Below are positions 46,163 through 56,435 of a stretch of 64,000 nucleotides of DNA, one piece after another. A program made the translations under genes and the position numbers. The DNA comes from Spirochaetia bacterium (GTDB lineage: Bacteria; Spirochaetota; Leptospiria; Turneriellales; JAOUFE01), in the NCBI GenBank assembly GCA_029857955.1, contig JAOUFY010000004.1:1-64000 (forward strand), read 5' to 3'. Numbering within the stretch: the first letter of the stretch is position 1; each line of letters begins with the position of its first letter. The notes beneath the pieces are model-generated. The model searched no databases. It worked only from the letters and a program-made list of their open reading frames with translations, and was not told the origin of the DNA.

Positions 46163-46702
46163 ATGGGTAATTATGATTTATCGAAGGAACTTCTTGTTGA
46201 AAAGCAATGGGAAGGAATTTATCAAGATTACAATACGATATTGCTTGGTTACTTAACCAAAAAAACAGGTTATGATCTGGCATGTGATATCATGCAAGAA
46301 GCTTTTTTAAAGCTTTATTTTGCCATGAGAAATGGGAAAAAAATTGAAAATGTAAAGGCATATTTATTTCAAATAGCTAGAAATGAAATGTATTCACAAG
46401 CCAACAAGGTTAATTTGATAAACAATGATGATGTTTCTGTAAAACTTGAAGATTTTAACTCTAATGTAGAGGCAGATTTTGATAAAAAAGAACTCAATGA
46501 TTTACTTGCATCTGCAAAAACAACATTGAGTTCAGTAGAACTTGAAATATTTGAAATGCGATGGCATTTAGGCTTTACACAGGCGGAAATCGCAAAAGTT
46601 CTTCATAAAAGTGAACGACAGATACGAAGAAATATTGAAAAAATTGTTCGAAAAATAAGAATTGTTTTTGAAAACGCTGGCTGGAATCCAACAGACGTTT
46701 GA
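46163..46702 (+). CDS. ECF-type RNA polymerase sigma factor
   Basis: A 179-residue sigma-70-family factor with region 2 (DLACDIMQEAFLKLYFAMRN then VKAYLFQIARNEMYSQANK) and region 4 (ELEIFEMRWHLGFTQAEIAK followed by VLHKSERQIRRNIEKIVRKI), without regions 1 and 3. It directs polymerase to stress or envelope promoters. The gene is followed 15 nt later by a FecR-like membrane protein, its probable anti-sigma factor. The ATG lacks a clear Shine-Dalgarno. Confidence 0.88.
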   Translation: MGNYDLSKELLVEKQWEGIYQDYNTILLGYLTKKTGYDLACDIMQEAFLKLYFAMRNGKKIENVKAYLFQIARNEMYSQANKVNLINNDDVSVKLEDFNSNVEADFDKKELNDLLASAKTTLSSVELEIFEMRWHLGFTQAEIAKVLHKSERQIRRNIEKIVRKIRIVFENAGWNPTDV

Positions 46703-46717
46703 AATAGAGGGATGAAT

Positions 46718-47740
46718 ATGAATAAAAGAAAACTTTTCAGAGCTTTCCTAAATTATTTGAATTTCCGTGAAAATTCTGCCAATGTATTTGAAAATAAAAT
46801 CAGCAAAGAAGAATTGTTTATTCAAAATATCGTTAATGAAAATATTAAAATAAATCAAAAACAACCTCCAGCTGATTTTTTTATAAAATTAAAAAATAAA
46901 AAAAATCAAATGTTAGCTTCGAAGGACTTGTCTAAACAAAAAACAAAGGTGTGGAATGATATACTTATAAATACCTATGTCACTGGATTTTTTAAATTTC
47001 AAACACGGTTTATTTTTGCATCCATGTTCATTATTGTTTTGGTAATTACTTTGTCAGTACCGCTAAAAACTGAAAAGTCAAAAATCGAAAAATTGAGTTT
47101 ATCCAGGCAATTTACCTTGATCAAAGAGGGCGATGTACTTAAAGAAGTTGGACTGAGTATTACAGCTCAACTTATCGGAAAACTTGCCTTTGAAAGTAAA
47201 AATCAGAGAGAGCATGTTTATATTAAAACTGGTTACTGGTTTGTTGACTCAGACTATGCCTCTTTTAAAAAGGAGACCTGGTTTCATTTTCCCGGAGGCG
47301 GTATCAAGTCGATGGGCGCGAAGTTTTACATTGATGTTACTTCCGGATCAGCAAAAATAACTTTAAATCAAGGCCGAATTCAGGCATATTCCACGGACGA
47401 AAATGGTGTTGTCATTAAAACAACAATAGAAAATGCCCCGTATTTTCATGAGTATAATAATAAAAATCTCGTTCCTTTTTATGAAAGCGATTTGCTTGCC
47501 GACAAATCAAACAGCATGGTGGTTCAAAAAATCGACCCATTTGAGAGTAAAGAACAAATGTTGTTGTATTGTAATTTTATAGGAGCCTATGTTTCAATTT
47601 TACAAAACGACGGCAGCCGTCTTAGCGGAATTTTAAAAAAGGTTTGGAATGAAAAATTACACATTCAGACCGGCACAGGACTCGTCGAAGTTACCGGAAA
47701 AAATTTAACCCTTGTTGGTTTAAATACAACAACAAAATGA
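46718..47740 (+). CDS. FecR-like membrane protein, probable anti-sigma factor
   Basis: A 340-residue protein with an N-terminal cytoplasmic part of about 95 residues, one membrane helix (about 98-116, IFASMFIIVLVITLSVPL) and a large periplasmic domain. The latter has FecR-like strands (YIKTGYWFVDSDYASFKKET then GAKFYIDVTSGSAKITLNQG). The arrangement fits a transmembrane anti-sigma factor for the adjacent sigma gene. The second ATG (46718) is chosen since GAGGG lies at better spacing than for the ATG at 46712. FecR similarity is moderate. Confidence 0.7.
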   Translation: MNKRKLFRAFLNYLNFRENSANVFENKISKEELFIQNIVNENIKINQKQPPADFFIKLKNKKNQMLASKDLSKQKTKVWNDILINTYVTGFFKFQTRFIFASMFIIVLVITLSVPLKTEKSKIEKLSLSRQFTLIKEGDVLKEVGLSITAQLIGKLAFESKNQREHVYIKTGYWFVDSDYASFKKETWFHFPGGGIKSMGAKFYIDVTSGSAKITLNQGRIQAYSTDENGVVIKTTIENAPYFHEYNNKNLVPFYESDLLADKSNSMVVQKIDPFESKEQMLLYCNFIGAYVSILQNDGSRLSGILKKVWNEKLHIQTGTGLVEVTGKNLTLVGLNTTTK

Positions 47741-47874
47741 TTTAATTCATTAAACTGAATATAACATGTTATAAAAAATATGTTTTTCAGCATTAGTGAT
47801 TATATTGAATTTCTTCTTTACACTTGCTCTTGACATTCATTTTTGATTGAAGTTTTCAAGTGTAAGAGGTTATA

Positions 47875-50442
47875 ATGATACAGTCGGCATTAAAAATAAT
47901 TTTTGGATCAAAGTATGAACGCGATGTAAAACGACTTACGCCGATTGTTGAGAAAGTTAGTTCATTTGAACCGCATTTGCAAAAATTGTCAGATCTAGAG
48001 TTGGCCAATAAAACTCTGGAATTTAAAGAACGACTTGCAAACAAAGAATCTCTTGATGATATTCTTCCCGAGGCTTTTGCTGTAGTCAGGGAGGCCAGCC
48101 AGCGAACGCTAGGACTACGGCCATATGATGTACAAATCATGGGGGGTATCGTGCTGCACGAAGGTCAAATTGCAGAAATGAAAACCGGTGAAGGAAAAAC
48201 CCTCACATCAACCCTGCCTATATATTTAAACGCTTTAACCGGTAAAGGCGTTCATGTTGTAACTGTAAACGACTATCTGGCGCGTCGTGATGCAGCGTGG
48301 ATGGGGCCGCTTTATAGTTTCCTTGGTATGAAAGTCGGCGTTATCCTTTCTCAAATGTCTCACGATGATAAAATAAATGCCTATAACGCAGACATAACGT
48401 ATGGTACAAACAATGAATTTGGTTTTGATTATTTAAGAGATAATATGGTGGAGCATCGATCTCTCAAGGTTCAACGAGGCCAGTATTTTGCCATCATTGA
48501 TGAGGTTGACTCTGTTCTTATTGATGAAGCCAGAACACCTCTTATTATCAGCGGTTCGGCAGAACAAAGTACGGAAATTTACGCCAGAGTCAATAAGGTT
48601 ATTCCTCAACTTCAAGATAAAAATGATTATGAGGTTGACGAAAAGGCAAGAAATGCCCTTCTCACTGAAATTGGTGTTACAAAATGCGAAAAACTTTTAG
48701 GCGTTTCTAATCTTTATGATCCGGCAAATGTGGATTTGGTTCATCATATTCAGCAGGCATTAAAAGCCTATACATTATTTGAGAAAGATGTCGATTATGT
48801 GGTTCAAAACAATGAAGTGCTCATTGTTGATGAATTTACAGGTCGGCTAATGGAAGGTCGTCGATATTCTGACGGTCTTCATCAGGCGCTTGAGGCTAAA
48901 GAACGTGTAGAAATTAAAAATGAAAGTCAAACCCTGGCTTCAATTACATTTCAAAATTTATTTCGTATGTATGAAAAGCTCGGTGGTATGACCGGAACAG
49001 CAGATACTGAGGCAGAAGAATTTAGAAAAATTTATAATTTAAATGTAACGGTATTGCCGCCCAATAAAGTTATGGTTCGGATTGATCAACCTGATCGGGT
49101 GTATAGAACAGAGCGTGAAAAATTTGACGCCATAGCCGAAGAGGTAAAGCAAAGGCATATCAAAGGACAGCCGGTGCTTGTTGGCACGGTTTCGATAGAA
49201 AATTCTGAGAAATTATCCCGTCTTTTAAATATTAAGGGGATTCCCCATGCAGTTCTTAACGCAAAATTTCATGAAAAGGAAGCCGAAATTGTAAAAGATG
49301 CCGGTCAAAAAAGCAAGGTTACCATTGCCACGAATATGGCCGGTCGAGGTACAGATATTGTTCTTGGCGAAGGAGTAAAAGAACTTGGAGGACTCTATAT
49401 AATTGGTTCTGAAAGACATGAATCTCGCCGTATTGACAACCAGCTTAGAGGCCGTTCAGGTCGTCAGGGTGATCCAGGCGAAACACGGTTTTATCTTGCT
49501 CTTGAAGATAACTTGATGAGGATATTTGGTACCGATCGAGTAGGGCCAATTATGCAAAAACTGGGCATGGAAGAGGGCGAGGCTATTGAACATCGCATGG
49601 TCAGTAGCGCGATTGAAAAAGCTCAAAAACGAGTGGAAGCACATAACTTTGAAATTAGAAAGCATTTACTGGAATATGACGATGTGATGAATAAGCAACG
49701 CAGGTATATTTATTCCCTGCGTAATGAAATTTTAGAGCAAGAAAATATCAGCGAATTAATTCACGAGTTTTTAGACGATTACCTGGTCGAGCATATTGCG
49801 CTTTATATTTCTGATAAGCGGACATCGGAATGGGATATCGATGGTTTAATTTCATGGCTTGAAGGCTCTTTTGGAATTATTTTAAAGTACAGCAAGGCAG
49901 AAATCGAAAGTAAATCCATTGAAGAATTATCTGATGAAATAACAAAATTAGTTAATGAAACCTATAACAATAAAGAAATAAATCTTGGTACTGAAAATAT
50001 GCATGTTCTGGAGCGTATCATTGCTCTCCAGGTGATTGATCAAAAATGGAAAGAGCATTTATACGCCAATGATCACATTAAAGAAGGTGTATGGACAATG
50101 GGCTATGCTCAGAAAGATCCTCTTGTAGAATACAGGTTCCGCTCTTTTGAAATGTTTGAAGATTCTGTTTCGATGATAAAAGAAGATGTGATTAACTTTT
50201 TATTTAAGGCGCAAATTCAGGGCCAGATTCAAGAGCAAATACCGACAGAGACACAGGTTCGCGGCGTAGCCTTTCATCAAGGTTCAAGCGGTTATGGCGT
50301 AAATCCATCGGAGATGCAAAAGCTGCAACAGTCGAACATGAGTGTGCCGCAAGTTAAACCAAAAACAGAGGTAAGTAAAGCAGCTCAACATACCGCAGGC
50401 GGGGCATCGGCTAGAAAAAGTAATCGTCGAAAAAAGAGATAA
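47875..50442 (+). CDS. secA: Preprotein translocase ATPase SecA
   Basis: An 855-residue SecA, the motor that drives proteins through SecYEG. Walker A is MKTGEGKT (102-109), Walker [21 protein letters not shown], then [20 protein letters not shown] and [19 protein letters not shown] of the second motor domain. The C-terminus ends in a basic tail ([11 protein letters not shown]) and lacks the usual zinc-binding CxC...CH motif. The ATG is preceded by AGAGG. Apparently monocistronic, facing pta. Confidence 0.96.
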   Translation: MIQSALKIIFGSKYERDVKRLTPIVEKVSSFEPHLQKLSDLELANKTLEFKERLANKESLDDILPEAFAVVREASQRTLGLRPYDVQIMGGIVLHEGQIAEMKTGEGKTLTSTLPIYLNALTGKGVHVVTVNDYLARRDAAWMGPLYSFLGMKVGVILSQMSHDDKINAYNADITYGTNNEFGFDYLRDNMVEHRSLKVQRGQYFAIIDEVDSVLIDEARTPLIISGSAEQSTEIYARVNKVIPQLQDKNDYEVDEKARNALLTEIGVTKCEKLLGVSNLYDPANVDLVHHIQQALKAYTLFEKDVDYVVQNNEVLIVDEFTGRLMEGRRYSDGLHQALEAKERVEIKNESQTLASITFQNLFRMYEKLGGMTGTADTEAEEFRKIYNLNVTVLPPNKVMVRIDQPDRVYRTEREKFDAIAEEVKQRHIKGQPVLVGTVSIENSEKLSRLLNIKGIPHAVLNAKFHEKEAEIVKDAGQKSKVTIATNMAGRGTDIVLGEGVKELGGLYIIGSERHESRRIDNQLRGRSGRQGDPGETRFYLALEDNLMRIFGTDRVGPIMQKLGMEEGEAIEHRMVSSAIEKAQKRVEAHNFEIRKHLLEYDDVMNKQRRYIYSLRNEILEQENISELIHEFLDDYLVEHIALYISDKRTSEWDIDGLISWLEGSFGIILKYSKAEIESKSIEELSDEITKLVNETYNNKEINLGTENMHVLERIIALQVIDQKWKEHLYANDHIKEGVWTMGYAQKDPLVEYRFRSFEMFEDSVSMIKEDVINFLFKAQIQGQIQEQIPTETQVRGVAFHQGSSGYGVNPSEMQKLQQSNMSVPQVKPKTEVSKAAQHTAGGASARKSNRRKKR

Positions 50443-50532
50443 ATGACTGTGATTTAAAAATCAATTGCACAGACACTTTGAGAGTCTCCGGCGGCACAGC
50501 AATCCTGGAGGCGGAGTTTATCTGTTAATTTT

Positions 50533-51534
50533 TTATTTTTTTAAATGATAATAACTGGCTACTAAAAATGTTCCAGTGATGTCGTCACGTGAACATCCGC
50601 GAGATAAATCGGTGGAAGTTTTATTTAAACCAACCATGATCGGGCCATAGGCATGTGCTCCGGCAAAACGTTCAACAAGTTTATAGGCAATGTTACCGGA
50701 TTGCAGATCCGGAAAAATTAAAACGTTGCTTCTGCCTTCTACCGAGTTTCCGTGGGCCTTTCGTTCTGAAACTTCAGGGACGATCGCCGCATCAGATTGC
50801 ATTTCTACTTCAAAAAGAAAATCTGGATTTAGTTTTTCAAGTTCGCGGCCGGCTTCCAATACAGCATCGACAAGTTCGCCCGAACCGGAACCTTTTGTAC
50901 TGTAACTTAAAAGAGATAATCGCGTATTAAATCCAAATATATTTTTTGCTATATTGCCGGTCTGGTGTGCGATATGTGCAAGTTGTTTTGGTCCGGGACT
51001 TATGTTAACTGCGCAATCAGCAAACAGCAAAGCGCCATTTTCTCCCCATTTTGGGTCGAGTCCGTCTACAAAGAAAAAACTTGCCGGCATGCCTTCTTTA
51101 CGATTTTTTCGAATAATTTGAAAAAAGGCACGAATAACGGCGGCGCTGGTTTCAACGGCTCCGCTTATATGGATGTCGGCATAGCCGCTTTCATGAAGCA
51201 AGGTTCCGAAAACAAGCGGGTTTGTAGCTTCACGCCTTGCTTCTTCCAAAGATGCATAATCGCTGGATCTGATTTCAAACAGCCGTTTTGTCAGATTTTC
51301 AATCATATCACTTTTATCGGGATCGATGATTTCAACTTCTTCAAGGTTTATTTTATTTTTATCTGCGAGATTTTTTATATTTTCAGTATTACCAATTATC
51401 GTAACTTTTTTTGCGAAACCGCTTTGATGAATATCTTTAGCTGCGCCGATTACCCTGAGGTCATCACCTTCACTTAGTATCACCGACAGGGGATTTTCTT
51501 TTGCATGATTTTTAAACTTTTCAAGCCATAACAT
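50533..51534 (-). CDS. pta: Phosphate acetyltransferase
   Basis: A 333-residue short-form Pta that converts acetyl-CoA and phosphate to acetyl phosphate and CoA. Conserved parts are SVILSEGDDLRVIGAAKDI, NPLVFGTLLHESGYADIHIS, the GALLFADCAVNISPGPKQLA block, SYSTKGSGSGELVDAVLEAG and NVLIFPDLQSGNIAYKL. The start at 51534 (MLWLEKFKNHAKEN) matches usual family starts; the frame could extend 14 codons upstream. No ackA is adjacent. Confidence 0.93.
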   Translation of the reverse strand: MLWLEKFKNHAKENPLSVILSEGDDLRVIGAAKDIHQSGFAKKVTIIGNTENIKNLADKNKINLEEVEIIDPDKSDMIENLTKRLFEIRSSDYASLEEARREATNPLVFGTLLHESGYADIHISGAVETSAAVIRAFFQIIRKNRKEGMPASFFFVDGLDPKWGENGALLFADCAVNISPGPKQLAHIAHQTGNIAKNIFGFNTRLSLLSYSTKGSGSGELVDAVLEAGRELEKLNPDFLFEVEMQSDAAIVPEVSERKAHGNSVEGRSNVLIFPDLQSGNIAYKLVERFAGAHAYGPIMVGLNKTSTDLSRGCSRDDITGTFLVASYYHLKK

Positions 51535-51582
51535 TTGTGTCAATTTATTTATCACGGGAGATACCGTCAAGACCATTGAACT

Positions 51583-51700
51583 GATGATCCGACTAAAGTT
51601 CGGGGAGTGTTCTGTTTAAAAACACGAAAAAATTCCAGCAAAGCAAGTTTATAACCGCCTTGAAAACTGCCATTTTAAACTGACCAAAAACGGTTTCTGA
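51583..51700. repeat. Dispersed repeat, copy 2
   Basis: Contains GATGATCCGACTAAAGTTCGG, TTTAAAAACACGAA, and AACTGACCAAAAACGG in the same order as the copy at 44319. It fills the start of the 450-nt gap between pta and rpsB. Confidence 0.5.
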
Positions 51701-51852
51701 ATGTTGCGGCAATATGTAGGCTTTGCGTTGTACAAAAAATCTTGTTCAAATGTCATGAAATAGAATATTTCGTTTACAAAACGTTTAAGAATTACAATTT
51801 GACACGATATCAAAGCGTTTTTACAGAAACTTTTTGATATATAAGTAAGTCT

Positions 51853-51983
51853 TGCTGTACATTTGTGTACATGATTTACGAGATGCAATGCATCAAGGGT
51901 AGCCGGGTATCTGAAATACACCGTCTCGAATTCTACCTTTAGGTTTTCATAAAAACCTTCAGGTGTACTATAGGAGTAGAATT
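51853..51983 (+). promoter_or_regulatory. Leader region of the rpsB operon
   Basis: Upstream of rpsB lie a TGTACA-TTTG-TGTACA hairpin (about 51853-51868), a GATGCA/TGCATC palindrome, and AGGTTTT (51941-51947) pairing with AAAACCT (51952-51958) just before the AGGAG. A TTGACA at 51799 and a TATATAAG near 51838 may belong to promoters but have no well-placed partner boxes. The long leader could allow autoregulation by S2, which is inference. Confidence 0.35.
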
Positions 51984-52802
51984 GTGGCAACAATATCAAT
52001 GAAGAGTTTACTCGAAGCCGGAGTCCATTTCGGGCATCAGACCAGAAGATGGAATCCAAAAATGAAGAAATATATTTTTACAGCGCGAAATGGTATACAT
52101 ATCATTAACCTGCAAAAAACAATTGCAATGGCAAAAGTTGCCTACGAAACCATGAGAGAAATGACCGCACAGGGCGGAAAAATTTTATTCGTAGGAACCA
52201 AAAAGCAGGCTCAAGCGGACATAAAAAAAGCAGCTGAGCAATCAGGCATGTTTTACATCAACAATCGATGGTTGGGTGGACTATTGACCAACTTTCATAC
52301 AATTAAAAAATCGATCCAAAGATTAAGAAAACTCGAAGAAGCATTTGAAAACAATACTCTTAATGAATTGATTAAAACTAAAAAAGAAGCGCTGTTACTT
52401 GAAAGAGAGTTAGAGCGATTGAGAAATTATCTTAACGGGATTAAAGAAATGAACGTTTTACCAGACGCTCTTTTTATCATTGATCCGGCTCGTGAATACA
52501 TTGCCGTTGAAGAAGCTCAGAGACTTGGAATACCTATTTTTGCCCTGGTTGATACCAATTGTGATCCTGAAGTTATTGATTATCCGATTCCTGCAAACGA
52601 TGACGCGATTCGCGCTGTTTCTTTGTTTCTTGAAATCATGGTCAGTGCGATTCAAGAAGGCAAGCAAGGCGGAGAATTCTCTCAACTTGAAATTGATGAA
52701 GGGGATCCTGCTGCTATGGAAGAAATTGGCGATCCAAATTCGAAGCTTGATGTTCTTGAAGAAATTGAAACCAAATATGACGCCGTAGATGATACGGAAT
52801 AG
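51984..52802 (+). CDS. rpsB: 30S ribosomal protein S2
   Basis: A 272-residue S2. The N-terminus [20 protein letters not shown], the central [35 protein letters not shown] and the [20 protein letters not shown] to DTNCDP region are conserved. The GTG at 51984 is chosen because AGGAG lies 7 nt upstream and the protein then begins as usual; a nearby ATG at 51963 would add residues. The acidic C-terminal tail (about 35 residues) is longer than in E. coli. First gene of the operon running to proB. Confidence 0.95.
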   Translation: MATISMKSLLEAGVHFGHQTRRWNPKMKKYIFTARNGIHIINLQKTIAMAKVAYETMREMTAQGGKILFVGTKKQAQADIKKAAEQSGMFYINNRWLGGLLTNFHTIKKSIQRLRKLEEAFENNTLNELIKTKKEALLLERELERLRNYLNGIKEMNVLPDALFIIDPAREYIAVEEAQRLGIPIFALVDTNCDPEVIDYPIPANDDAIRAVSLFLEIMVSAIQEGKQGGEFSQLEIDEGDPAAMEEIGDPNSKLDVLEEIETKYDAVDDTE

Positions 52803-52814
52803 GAAATAATACCG

Positions 52815-53402
52815 ATGGCTATAGAACCAGAAAAAATAAAAACTCTCAGAGAAATGACTTCAGCTGGAATGCTGGATTGTAAAAAAGCCCTCGAAGAGTG
52901 CGGCGGAGACATCGAAAAAGCCGCTGAAGAATTGAGAAAAAAAGGAATCATCAAAGCTGTTAAAAAAATGGATCGTGTTGCCGGTGAAGGACGATTTTTT
53001 TCATATGTCCATCACAATGGAAAAATCGGAGTACTTGTTGAACTAAACTGTGAAACTGACTTTGTTGCCAAAAATGAGTTGTTTAATGACCTTGGTAAAA
53101 ATATTGCCATGCACATTGCCGCATCTGCGCCTCAATTTATTAAAACAGACGAAGTTCCGCAGGATTTAATCGATAAAGAACGTGAAATTCAGCTACAAAC
53201 TTTAAAAGATGAAGGTAAACCGGATAACGTCATTGATAAAATAATGGATGGAAAACTAAAAAAATTCGTGTCTGAATTGTCATTGCTTACACAAGCTTAT
53301 GTTAAAGAACCAAGCCACACTGTGGAGGATATCATTAAAGAATGTATTTCCAAGCTTGGGGAAAATATTTCTATAGGTCGTTTTATCCGTTATACAATAT
53401 AA
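52815..53402 (+). CDS. tsf: Elongation factor Ts
   Basis: A 195-residue EF-Ts, the guanine nucleotide exchange factor of EF-Tu. The N-terminal UBA-like block ([20 protein letters not shown]) has the usual TDVGV variant as TSAGM. The core begins with [20 protein letters not shown] and VAKNELF. It is the short form with one coiled-coil domain, as in many non-enteric bacteria. It starts 12 nt after rpsB with AGGAAA upstream. Confidence 0.95.
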   Translation: MAIEPEKIKTLREMTSAGMLDCKKALEECGGDIEKAAEELRKKGIIKAVKKMDRVAGEGRFFSYVHHNGKIGVLVELNCETDFVAKNELFNDLGKNIAMHIAASAPQFIKTDEVPQDLIDKEREIQLQTLKDEGKPDNVIDKIMDGKLKKFVSELSLLTQAYVKEPSHTVEDIIKECISKLGENISIGRFIRYTI

Positions 53403-53406
53403 TTTA

Positions 53407-54162
53407 ATGCCCATGAAAACCGCAGGAAAGTCTTACAAACGGATTCTTTTAAAACTTTCCGGTGAAGTTCTTGCCGGCGAAGAACATCACGGAATAAACC
53501 CTGCGGTTGTTCGAAATTTAGCACATCAAATCATTGAAGTTCATCAACTTGGAATTGAGGTTGCCATTGTAATTGGCGGCGGAAATATTTTTCGGGGCGT
53601 AAAAGCTGCCAGCGAAGGTATGGATCGCGCCACTGCAGATTACATGGGAATGATGGCTACCATCATCAATGGTCTTGCGCTTCAAGACTTTTTAGAAAAA
53701 GAAGGTGTTGTAACCAGGCTTCAGTCTGCAATTGAGATCAAGTCTGTAGCAGAGCCTTTTATTCGCAGAAGATTGATACGGCACCTTGAAAAAAGAAGAC
53801 TCGTTATTCTTGCCGGTGGAACCGGAAGCCCTTATTTTACAACAGATACAACTGCGGCATTAAGAGCCGTTGAAATTAAAGCTGACGTGGTGTTTAAAGG
53901 AACGCGAGTTAATGGCGTTTTTGATGATGATCCGCATAAAAATCCGCTTGCAAAACGCTATACCCGATTATCTTTTATGGACGCTCTTCAAAAACAACTA
54001 AAAATAATGGATTCTACTGCTTTTTCACTTTGTATGGACAATAAAATGCCAATACTTGTATTTAATATTGAAGAAGAAGGAAATCTTGTTCGTGCTGCAA
54101 AAGGGGAATCAGTGGGAACCTTGATTGATTCTCAAGAAGGAGCTTATTTTTATGATGAGTAA
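53407..54162 (+). CDS. pyrH: Uridylate kinase
   Basis: A 251-residue UMP kinase of the amino-acid-kinase fold, hexameric and cytoplasmic. Seen are [60 protein letters not shown], the [19 protein letters not shown] nucleotide region and [18 protein letters not shown]. Length and order are typical. It begins 4 nt after tsf and its end overlaps frr. Confidence 0.96.
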   Translation: MPMKTAGKSYKRILLKLSGEVLAGEEHHGINPAVVRNLAHQIIEVHQLGIEVAIVIGGGNIFRGVKAASEGMDRATADYMGMMATIINGLALQDFLEKEGVVTRLQSAIEIKSVAEPFIRRRLIRHLEKRRLVILAGGTGSPYFTTDTTAALRAVEIKADVVFKGTRVNGVFDDDPHKNPLAKRYTRLSFMDALQKQLKIMDSTAFSLCMDNKMPILVFNIEEEGNLVRAAKGESVGTLIDSQEGAYFYDE

Positions 54163-54721
54163 TGAAAGCGTTGAGTTGATTATAGATGACACAGAAGAAA
54201 GAATGGGTAAAAGTTTTAGAGAGCTGAAAAATGCATATTCGCAAATTCGATCAGGACGAGCTACTCCCGGTGTTGTGGAAGATATTAGAGTGGAAGCATA
54301 TGGCGAACTTTTACCTCTAAATCAAGTAGCGTCTATTAATATACCTGAAGCCAGACTCATTACGATTGATGTCTGGGATAAGTCCATTGTACAGGCCGTT
54401 GAGAAATCTATTTTAAAGTCCGGACGTAATTTAAATCCGCAAAATGACGGCGGATTGTTGAGAATTGCCCTGCCTGATTTAAACGAAGAAAGACGTAAAG
54501 AGCTTGTGAAATTATCAAAACAAAAAGCTGAAGACAGTAAAATTGCTATACGAAATATTAGAAGAGACGGCAATGATGCGATTAAAAAACTTAAAGACGA
54601 AGGTCTTTCAGATGATGAAATACATGCTTTTCAGGCTGATATACAAAAAATAACCGATAAAAACATTGGTTTAATTGATGAACTTTTTCATGCAAAAGAA
54701 AAAGAAATCATGACTGTATAA
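54152..54721 (+). CDS. frr: Ribosome recycling factor
   Basis: A 189-residue RRF that splits post-termination ribosomes with EF-G. Diagnostic parts are [40 protein letters not shown], the [20 protein letters not shown] region and [17 protein letters not shown]. The ATG at 54152 (or 54155) has AAGGAG at 54137-54142; a longer frame to 54125 lacks one. It starts inside the last codons of pyrH, so it is coupled. Confidence 0.95.
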   Translation: MMSNESVELIIDDTEERMGKSFRELKNAYSQIRSGRATPGVVEDIRVEAYGELLPLNQVASINIPEARLITIDVWDKSIVQAVEKSILKSGRNLNPQNDGGLLRIALPDLNEERRKELVKLSKQKAEDSKIAIRNIRRDGNDAIKKLKDEGLSDDEIHAFQADIQKITDKNIGLIDELFHAKEKEIMTV

Positions 54722-54726
54722 TCAAA

Positions 54727-55500
54727 GTGGGTGCAGGTAACGATACTATTCTTTTAAAAGTTAAAAAGGGCGAACTACCTTCTCATTTAGCCATAATCAT
54801 GGATGGAAATGGCAGATGGGCAGCCCGCCGGAAATTACTTCGAGTTGAGGGACACAAGGCAGGCGCTACAGCCGTTGATAAAATAATTCAAGCTTCCATA
54901 CAAATTGGAATTCCAGTATTATCTTTATACGCATTTTCTACAGAGAACTGGAAGCGTCCTGAAACCGAAGTTAATGCACTGTTTGAGCTTTTAAATTTTT
55001 ATTTAAAACGAAAAGCTAAATCGCTTATTAAAAATGGAATATCATTAAGGGTTTCAGGGGATATTTCAAAACTACCCTTAAAGTCCAGAAAATTACTTAA
55101 CGAGACAATCACTAATACATCTTCATTAAATAAGCTCATTTTAAATTTATGTATCAATTACGGAAGTCGAGATGAGTTGCTGATTGCCGTTGAAAAATTA
55201 ATAAAAAAAAGAATTGTCTTAGGGGATATAAAAAAGATTTCTTCCTTACCTGAGTGGAATGAGATAGAAGAAAATCTCTACACAAATGGTTTGCCAGATA
55301 TTGATTTGTTAATAAGAACAGCAGGCGAAAAACGGTTGTCAAATTTTATGTTGTTACAATCTGCATATGCTGAATTATACTTTACCGATATTGAATGGCC
55401 TGATTTTGGCGAGAGTGAATTATTAAAGGCTCTCATTGAATACCAAAGAAGAACTCGAAAATTCGGCGGACTTGTAGAAGAATCTAAAACAGGTAAATAA
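54727..55500 (+). CDS. uppS: Isoprenyl diphosphate synthase (undecaprenyl diphosphate synthase type)
   Basis: A 257-residue cis-prenyltransferase that makes the C55 carrier lipid for cell-wall and O-antigen synthesis. The catalytic Asp26 lies in LAIIMDGNGRWAARR; the SLYAFSTENWKRP and LPDIDLLIRTAGEKRLSNFM signatures are present, followed by YFTDIEWPDFGE. GTG start at 54727, 5 nt after frr. It fits the rpsB-to-dxr operon of envelope and isoprenoid functions. Confidence 0.95.
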   Translation: MGAGNDTILLKVKKGELPSHLAIIMDGNGRWAARRKLLRVEGHKAGATAVDKIIQASIQIGIPVLSLYAFSTENWKRPETEVNALFELLNFYLKRKAKSLIKNGISLRVSGDISKLPLKSRKLLNETITNTSSLNKLILNLCINYGSRDELLIAVEKLIKKRIVLGDIKKISSLPEWNEIEENLYTNGLPDIDLLIRTAGEKRLSNFMLLQSAYAELYFTDIEWPDFGESELLKALIEYQRRTRKFGGLVEESKTGK

Positions 55501-55520
55501 GAAGCTATTGGAAAACTTAT

Positions 55521-56420
55521 ATGAATGAAACAGTAAAGCGCATTATAAGTGGAATCTTGATAGCTATAATCTATGGAACGTTTTTTCAAATTGAGTTATG
55601 GAATTTTTTGCCATTGTATCTGTTCATTTGTGCTGTAACGATAATTGTGTTGAGTGAGTTTTATTCAATGTTCCTCGATGAAAAGCTGGATGTTTACAAT
55701 AAAACAATCGGAATAATTTTTGCTTTATTTTTCATAACCATTAATTACCTGCAATCTCTTAAAAATTATCGACTTCATCATGATCTAGGTTCAAGCAGAT
55801 TAAATGAATTTCTTGATTTTATTCCAGAAAGTTCAATTTCTATTTATGCTACATTTATTTTAATGTTCATCACTCTTGGAATTTACAATATACTTACATC
55901 CAGACTTAAAGCGGGTATTTACACCATTGGTATTGTTTTTTTTGGCGTTATTTATATTCCCTTAACCATATCTTTTATTTTACTGTTGCGCGGACAGCCA
56001 AATGGAGTGTTTTATATATGGCTGGTTTCTTTCATCACGGTTATGACTGATACCTGCGGTTATTTCTTTGGTAAAAATTTTGGTCGTCACAAACTACCGC
56101 TTCCGGTAAGTCCAAATAAAACTTGGGAAGGCTATTGCGGCGCCTTTATTATGCAATTGCTGTTAACCATTGGATTTAATGAAGCGGTAAAAAATATTTT
56201 TGAAATTCCAGGTTTTGATCTTACTCAAATAACACTTATTTCAATATTAATTTATTTAACTTCAGTTTTTGGCGACCTGTTTGAGTCTTTAGTTAAACGT
56301 AACGCAAATGCGAAGGATTCAGGTAATTTTTTACCGGGTCATGGCGGCTTACTCGATCGGGTTGATTCCATTATGTTTTCATTACCTGTATTTTATTTTT
56401 ATATCTTAATCGTCGGTTAA
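55521..56420 (+). CDS. cdsA: Phosphatidate cytidylyltransferase
   Basis: A 299-residue membrane enzyme that forms CDP-diacylglycerol from phosphatidate and CTP. It has about eight membrane segments. The C-terminal signature reads SVFGDLFESLVKRNANAKDS followed by GNFLPGHGGLLDRVDS, matching the CDS family pattern including the metal-binding Asp residues. An inner loop with TDTCGYFFGKNFGRHKL also fits. It lies 20 nt after uppS. Confidence 0.95.
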   Translation: MNETVKRIISGILIAIIYGTFFQIELWNFLPLYLFICAVTIIVLSEFYSMFLDEKLDVYNKTIGIIFALFFITINYLQSLKNYRLHHDLGSSRLNEFLDFIPESSISIYATFILMFITLGIYNILTSRLKAGIYTIGIVFFGVIYIPLTISFILLLRGQPNGVFYIWLVSFITVMTDTCGYFFGKNFGRHKLPLPVSPNKTWEGYCGAFIMQLLLTIGFNEAVKNIFEIPGFDLTQITLISILIYLTSVFGDLFESLVKRNANAKDSGNFLPGHGGLLDRVDSIMFSLPVFYFYILIVG

Positions 56421-56435
56421 CCGGATCTGCATCAC

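Noticed and set aside
50655-51477. Several long plus-strand frames within pta
   Set aside because: They are complementary shadows of the well-supported pta gene.
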